Of a DNA stretch of 35,343 nucleotides, positions 32,455 through 35,343 are shown piece after piece (position 1 is the first letter of the stretch; every line of letters starts with the position of its first letter). Location: the NCBI GenBank assembly GCA_902776985.1, contig CACYSD010000024.1, positions 1-35,343 of the forward strand, in the 5' to 3' direction. Below the pieces are notes generated by a model. The model had not been told where the DNA came from. It searched no databases and saw only the letters and a list, made by a program, of their open reading frames with translations. This stretch comes from UBA3839 sp902776985. Its GTDB lineage: Bacteria > Bacteroidota > Bacteroidia > Bacteroidales > Bacteroidaceae. The translations under genes and the position numbers were made by a program.

Positions 32455-32473
32455 GTGCTGAGCAAGAGGGGTT
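32434..32473. terminator. Hairpin terminator
   Basis: AACCCCTC / GAGGGGTT with inner GCTCAG / CTGAGC. The T-rich side (TTTTCTTGTTT) is on the minus strand; the plus strand continues ATTTAGG. It probably ends minus-strand transcription and perhaps also the defence operon. A related hairpin lies at 35130-35163. Confidence 0.7.
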
Positions 32474-32537
32474 ATTTAGGGTGGAGACACAAAGAAAATG
32501 AATCACGGGATGGTTCTTTGATTCGTTATGGTCAAGT

Positions 32538-32606
32538 GACTAAAGATTGAAGAAGGGAAACCTGGAATGATGTAAGATGTATGATGGAAGAAGGATGATG
32601 TATGAT
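32538..32606. repeat. Duplicated segment (copy 1 of ACTAAAGAT-GAAGAAGGGAAACC)
   Basis: GTGACTAAAGATTGAAGAAG, GGAAACCTGGAATGATGTAA and the GATGTATGATGGAAGAAGG tail recur with small changes at 33745-33820. The second copy is the end of a gene fragment, so this is a stray duplicate of its 3' end. Confidence 0.7.
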
Positions 32607-32608
32607 GG

Positions 32609-32766
32609 ATGCCACGGGGACAGGTGGATGACACTTCTGCATTAGAATCTGAAATCGACAGTCTTGTCTATCCGCTCGGCTCTGCCGCTTATATGAGCGA
32701 AGCGAGTCTTAAGAACTCTATGGCTTGACGGAAGAAGAAATCAAAATCGTAGAGGGAAAAGAATAA
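32609..32766 (+). pseudogene. C-terminal remnant of a second Eco57I-like methyltransferase, with insertion
   Basis: Codons from 32630 read DTSALESEIDSLVYPL. After a 41-nt insertion (32675-32715) the frame-shifted continuation is LYGLTEEEIKIVEGKE and TAA at 32764. Compare DTSSLEKQIDHIVYHLYGLT in the intact gene. The insertion contains nested inverted repeats CTCG..CGAG and CGCT-tatatg-AGCG. Only the last ~32 codons of the methyltransferase survive. Confidence 0.75.
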
Positions 32767-32775
32767 TCAAGAGTG

Positions 32776-33414
32776 CTATTTATGCTTCATCTCTGCATCA
32801 ACAACAAAGATGTCGCCTTCGGCATCAACGAGAACATTGCGAGGAACAAGGTCCCATACCTCGTAGGTGTTGTTGGAATAGCGTCCTTCAGTTGCAGTTT
32901 TCTTAAAGCCCAGCGCTGCCATATAGGTATCAATCATCACTTGGGTAGCAGGATGGGCATCAGCTACTCTTGGTTGGATAATAACAGGTTGGACGGTACG
33001 ACCGTCGAAACCGGCAAATCCATAGAACGTATAGGCAGTATCAGGGAAGATGAGGTTGTGCATCAGAATCTTTCGAAGCAAGCCCACAATGCTACCGCTA
33101 TTCAAAAGATTGTTGACTTTGTAGATGACTTTCTCTGCAACGTAGGTATCGTTCTCATTGCCACTTGGACCTGGTACACCCAAGTCAAAAACATTCATCA
33201 TGGAAATCCAATAGCCGTTGGCTTTGGCTATCTGTTCAGCAGCACGTTGCTCTGTCTCGAAACGGTTTACATCTGCTTGGCTATCTCCAAGTTGCGCTTC
33301 ATGTACTGCGCAAAGTCGCTCGAGTTCATTGGCGATTGCTGCGATGCGGCTATTTTCCGTATCTTGCGTTCCGTCACCTCCTTGTGGAACTGGTTGAGAA
33401 ATGTCATGACTCAT
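32776..33414 (-). CDS. Polyvalent-protein-type kinase domain protein
   Basis: 212 residues from MSHDISQPVPQGGDG (a longer frame to 33465 would cross the promoter). N-terminal Gln/Glu-rich helix with NRFETEQRAAEQIAKANGYW. The C-terminal half has YGFAGFDGRTVQPVIIQPRV, ATQVMIDTYMAALGF, VWDLVPRNVLVDAEGDIFVV and DAE. This is the abbreviated protein-kinase fold found in polyvalent proteins of phages and conjugative elements (catalytic D-L-x-P-R-N and D-x-E in place of DFG). Here it is stand-alone. It may be a captured mobile-element gene; substrate unknown. Confidence 0.7.
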   Translation of the reverse strand: MSHDISQPVPQGGDGTQDTENSRIAAIANELERLCAVHEAQLGDSQADVNRFETEQRAAEQIAKANGYWISMMNVFDLGVPGPSGNENDTYVAEKVIYKVNNLLNSGSIVGLLRKILMHNLIFPDTAYTFYGFAGFDGRTVQPVIIQPRVADAHPATQVMIDTYMAALGFKKTATEGRYSNNTYEVWDLVPRNVLVDAEGDIFVVDAEMKHK

Positions 33415-33435
33415 ATTTCTTTTAAATAACTGTTG

Positions 33436-33466
33436 CAAAAGTAGGTAAAAACTCTGGAAAAACAAA
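33436..33466 (-). promoter_or_regulatory. Promoter of the kinase-like gene
   Basis: Minus strand: TTTG (33463-33466), 19 nt, TACTTTTG (33436-33443), 22 bp before the ATG. Confidence 0.7.
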
Positions 33467-33515
33467 AGAAAAGGATATAAAAAACTATAATTGGTATCAA
33501 TATGACAAAACTTGA

Positions 33516-33782
33516 AAAGTTATCGACACCTTCATCGATGCTCTCCGCAAGATTGGCTTGGAGCGCATCCCTGCCGTAGGCATCCAACATGGTAATGGTT
33601 ACAACCTCGTCAGCAAGGACAAACGCCCCACAATGCCAGGCCGCATCTGGCAACATGAATGCGATGGTTGGTATATTTACTCAAATATTGGCAACAGAAC
33701 AAAAATTGCAGACTTAAAACTAATCTCCGACCACTACCATCTGGGACTAAAGATAGAAGAAGGGAAACCTGGTATGATGTAA
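33516..33782 (+). pseudogene. Headless C-terminal gene fragment
   Basis: After a TGA the frame is open for 88 codons: KVIDTFIDALRKIGLERIPA, then SKDKRPTMPGRIWQHECDGW and YIYSNIGNRTKIADLKLISD to TAA. It has no start codon. Codon use and composition look coding, so it is likely the end of a lost gene. Family not recognised. The last codons are part of the segment duplicated at 32538-32606. Confidence 0.5.
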
Positions 33783-33820
33783 GAGGTAAGATGTATGAAG
33801 GAAGAAGGATGATGTATGAT
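33745..33820. repeat. Duplicated segment (copy 2)
   Basis: GGACTAAAGATAGAAGAAGG, GAAACCTGGTATGATGTAAG and a tail of ATGTATGA/GAAGAAGGATGATG repeats. Copy 1 is at 32538-32606. The ATGATGTA/TGTAAGA short tandem motif suggests slippage. Confidence 0.7.
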
Positions 33821-33868
33821 GTAAGAGGGAAGACTTTAACCATATCATTAACGATAACCATTAATGAA

Positions 33869-33907
33869 GAACCGGTTTCGCATTAGTTTGCGGAACCGGT
33901 TCTTTAT
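33869..33907. terminator. Hairpin terminator before fic
   Basis: GAACCGGTT-t-CGCA / TGCG-g-AACCGGTTC (arms 33869-33877 and 33894-33902) followed by TTTATTTC. It sits 31 bp beyond the fic stop and can serve fic on the minus strand or the plus-strand fragment. Confidence 0.65.
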
Positions 33908-33937
33908 TTCTGAATCAGAAGGGACAGTTTCTCTTTG

Positions 33938-34960
33938 TCAGAAATAAGTTTCCACGGCAAAGCGGAACTGGTCAATGAAAATCTGTTTGAAAGCAGAAAT
34001 GTTGTTTTGTTCGTAGAATAGCAACATGGCTTTTTTGTAGTCAATGCTATCAACTGTGCGGAAAGAGATGGGGCAATACCCATTGGCTATCAGGATGGCA
34101 TTGCTCGTGATGCGAGCAATACGCTTGTTGCCATCGTTGAATGCTTGAATATAGGATAGCAGCACTAAAACGAAGAGTGCTTTCTCAAATACATTTGTTC
34201 TGTTGTTCACTAAGGCACAAGTCTGTTGAAGTGCCTCGCGTATTTGGAACTCGTTGTCGATAGGGCGGTAATTGGTGCCTGTGATGCCGACACGTCGGGT
34301 ACGGATATTGCGGTCAACGCCAAGTTCTTTGACAAGGAGACTGTGGATATCCTCAATGCGCGAGATGGTCAAATGCTCCATATAGTCGGGATTTGCGACG
34401 ATGAAATCGAGGGCATCTTTATGGTTGAGTAGCATGATTGCTTCCTCTTTCGTCTTGCCTGCAGCCGTTTGTTTTTCTTTCAGCAAGCGTTCGGTTTCAA
34501 GCAGTGAATAGGTGTTACCCTCAATTTGTGAAGACTTCCAACTGAGGTCAATACCCAAGCGTTCCATTTCTTTACGTTTCTGTTCATCGGTTAGTGAGGA
34601 GAAGTTTTTTGCGAACTGATCTTGAAGAGTATTCAGTTCGGACATCTCTTGATCTGTAAAAAGGCTGACATGGCTCAAAACATTGGGAATCAAGTCGAAA
34701 TTATAGCCTGTCTGCACCTGTCGCTCATCGACCTCCTTGCTGTAGTAGTCATCTAAATCGATGGGGGCAAATAGGGGTGACACAAAATATTTCGTGGCTC
34801 TGGCTTTTCCCTCCACGGTGATGTAGAAAGAGTTGATTAACTCGGTGATGGCACGTTTGATAGTGGCAAGACTTGTCGTGCCAGTAAGAGCATCTGCAAT
34901 TTGCTTCGATGACACACCTGGATGCTCCTTGATGTATTGTAAAACGATATTCTTATCCAT
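33938..34960 (-). CDS. Fic-family protein with winged-helix N-terminus
   Basis: 340 residues from MDKNIVLQYIKEH. Residues 5-60 form a winged helix (GVSSKQIADALTGTTSLATI). A Fic inhibitory helix of class II type follows: S133-x3-E137-G (SSQIEGN). The Fic core near 262-273 reads QAFNDGNKRIAR where active AMP-transferases have HxFxDGNGRxxR. The catalytic His is Gln262 and the last Gly is Lys. Family knowledge says the His is needed for AMP transfer, so classical activity is doubtful. The protein may act mainly as regulator, or use altered chemistry. The promoter is embedded in a symmetric operator, consistent with autoregulation by the winged helix. Confidence 0.87.
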   Translation of the reverse strand: MDKNIVLQYIKEHPGVSSKQIADALTGTTSLATIKRAITELINSFYITVEGKARATKYFVSPLFAPIDLDDYYSKEVDERQVQTGYNFDLIPNVLSHVSLFTDQEMSELNTLQDQFAKNFSSLTDEQKRKEMERLGIDLSWKSSQIEGNTYSLLETERLLKEKQTAAGKTKEEAIMLLNHKDALDFIVANPDYMEHLTISRIEDIHSLLVKELGVDRNIRTRRVGITGTNYRPIDNEFQIREALQQTCALVNNRTNVFEKALFVLVLLSYIQAFNDGNKRIARITSNAILIANGYCPISFRTVDSIDYKKAMLLFYEQNNISAFKQIFIDQFRFAVETYF

Positions 34961-34971
34961 ACATAAAAAAA

Positions 34972-35050
34972 GAATCGGCTCACAAAAGTACAAGAATCGG
35001 CTCAAATATGCAAGATTTTGAGCTGATTTATTGCTGTTATTGAGCCAATT
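34972..35050. promoter_or_regulatory. Symmetric four-half-site operator of fic
   Basis: AATCGGCTCA at 34973-34982 and 34995-35004; inverted TGAGCTGATT at 35019-35028 and TGAGCCAATT at 35041-35050. Same-direction copies are exactly 22 bp apart, and the whole is symmetric about 35011.5. The first pair brackets the -7 box of fic. Confidence 0.75.
34983..35014 (-). promoter_or_regulatory. Promoter of fic
   Basis: Minus strand: CTTG (35011-35014), 20 nt, TACTTTTG (34983-34990), 22 bp before the ATG. Confidence 0.6.
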
Positions 35051-35120
35051 TTGTATTGCATGGGACTAAAATAGGTGTTTGTTTGACCTTAACTGAAAAA
35101 GGAATGGAAGTTGCAACCGA

Positions 35121-35163
35121 TAAAAAGAAAACTCCTCCCGCTCATTGCTGAACGGGAGGGGTT
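35121..35163 (-). terminator. Terminator of the last (partial) gene
   Basis: 11-pair stem AACTCCTCCCG / CGGGAGGGGTT (one G-T) with a 12-nt loop. On the minus strand it is followed by TTTTCTTTTT. It lies 13 bp after the stop at 35176. Confidence 0.85.
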
Positions 35164-35175
35164 GTTTATAATCAA

Positions 35176-35343
35176 TTATTGAGTGACAGGTTGTTTCATG
35201 AGTTTCTCCAATTCCGAATCGGATTTCTCCTCTATTTCTTTGCATTCATAGAATCGCGTAAGCATGGTGGCAAAGACCTTATTGTTGTAGATGAAAACAA
35301 GGTCGTAATAACCAGGTTTAAACTCCTCGGGGTGTAGGTAGAA
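35176..35343 (-). CDS. Unknown protein, C-terminal 55 residues only
   Basis: Open from the window edge to TAA at 35176-35178: FYLHPEEFKPGYYDLVFIYN, NKVFATMLTRFYECKEIEEK, then SDSELEKLMKQPVTQ. The N-terminus lies outside the window. No family recognised. The strand and strong terminator right after it support a real gene. Confidence 0.6.
   Translation of the reverse strand, partial: FYLHPEEFKPGYYDLVFIYNNKVFATMLTRFYECKEIEEKSDSELEKLMKQPVTQ

Larger units (their letters stand above)
32365..32626. repeat. 19-bp direct repeat flanking a 224-bp segment
   Basis: GATGCCACGGGGACAGGTG occurs at 32365-32383 and 32608-32626. The left copy is the breakpoint of the truncated coiled-coil gene, the right copy the breakpoint of the methyltransferase remnant. 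Confidence 0.85.

Noticed and set aside
35019..35090. Divergent plus-strand gene controlled by the fic operator
   Set aside because: No plus-strand ORF with a start follows before the terminator and the minus-strand partial gene.

Overview
The window looks like a chromosome segment of a Bacteroidales bacterium, most likely Prevotella-like. Three things suggest this. Promoters fit the Bacteroidetes pattern (a TTTG-type -33 box, about 19-20 nt, then TAnnTTTG) and genes lack strong Shine-Dalgarno sites. Gene content is typical of the group: a RodA with an extended central region, a dut-TPR-DUF4292-EnvC-like cluster, and a GlsB-GlsA glycine-lipid pair. Proteins match Bacteroidetes families. Species cannot be fixed from sequence alone.

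Core half (1-21.3 kb). After the 3' part of a TlpA-like thioredoxin gene come a decayed HipB/HipS toxin-antitoxin remnant and tRNA-Met (CAT). Next, on the minus strand, is the cell-elongation operon: a stand-alone IMP cyclohydrolase (purH N-half), mreB, mreC, mreD, mrdA (PBP2) and rodA. A second minus-strand operon follows: dut, a TPR protein, a DUF4292 lipoprotein and a degenerate LytM (EnvC-like) protein. dgt diverges from dut, so two dNTP-pool enzymes are back to back. An M20 deacetylase and a GH2 glycosidase-glycerate kinase pair are expressed from interleaved divergent promoters. The glsB and glsA acyltransferases close the core part.

Accessory half (21.3-35.3 kb). An AT-rich kilobase holds a promoter that runs straight into a terminator hairpin, plus several palindromes. 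Three modules follow, each preceded by a copy of a ~150-190 bp repeat carrying a terminator, a covarying palindrome and a strong promoter: (1) MNT-HEPN toxin-antitoxin; (2) small antitoxin + PIN toxin; (3) a PLD nuclease/SNF2-helicase fusion (1137 aa) with an Eco57I-like adenine methyltransferase (1172 aa) and small accessory genes. Module 3 begins with a ~330 nt highly structured leader that contains mutually exclusive stems and a 37-codon ORF. It looks like an attenuator or riboregulator of a two-gene restriction-modification-like defence system.

Downstream is a scrap-yard: a truncated paralogue of an accessory gene, a remnant of a second methyltransferase C-terminus with a 41-nt palindromic insertion, duplicated short segments and a headless gene fragment. 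There is also an orphan polyvalent-protein-type kinase, and a Fic protein whose promoter lies in a symmetric four-half-site operator with 22-bp spacing. The window ends inside a minus-strand gene of unknown function.
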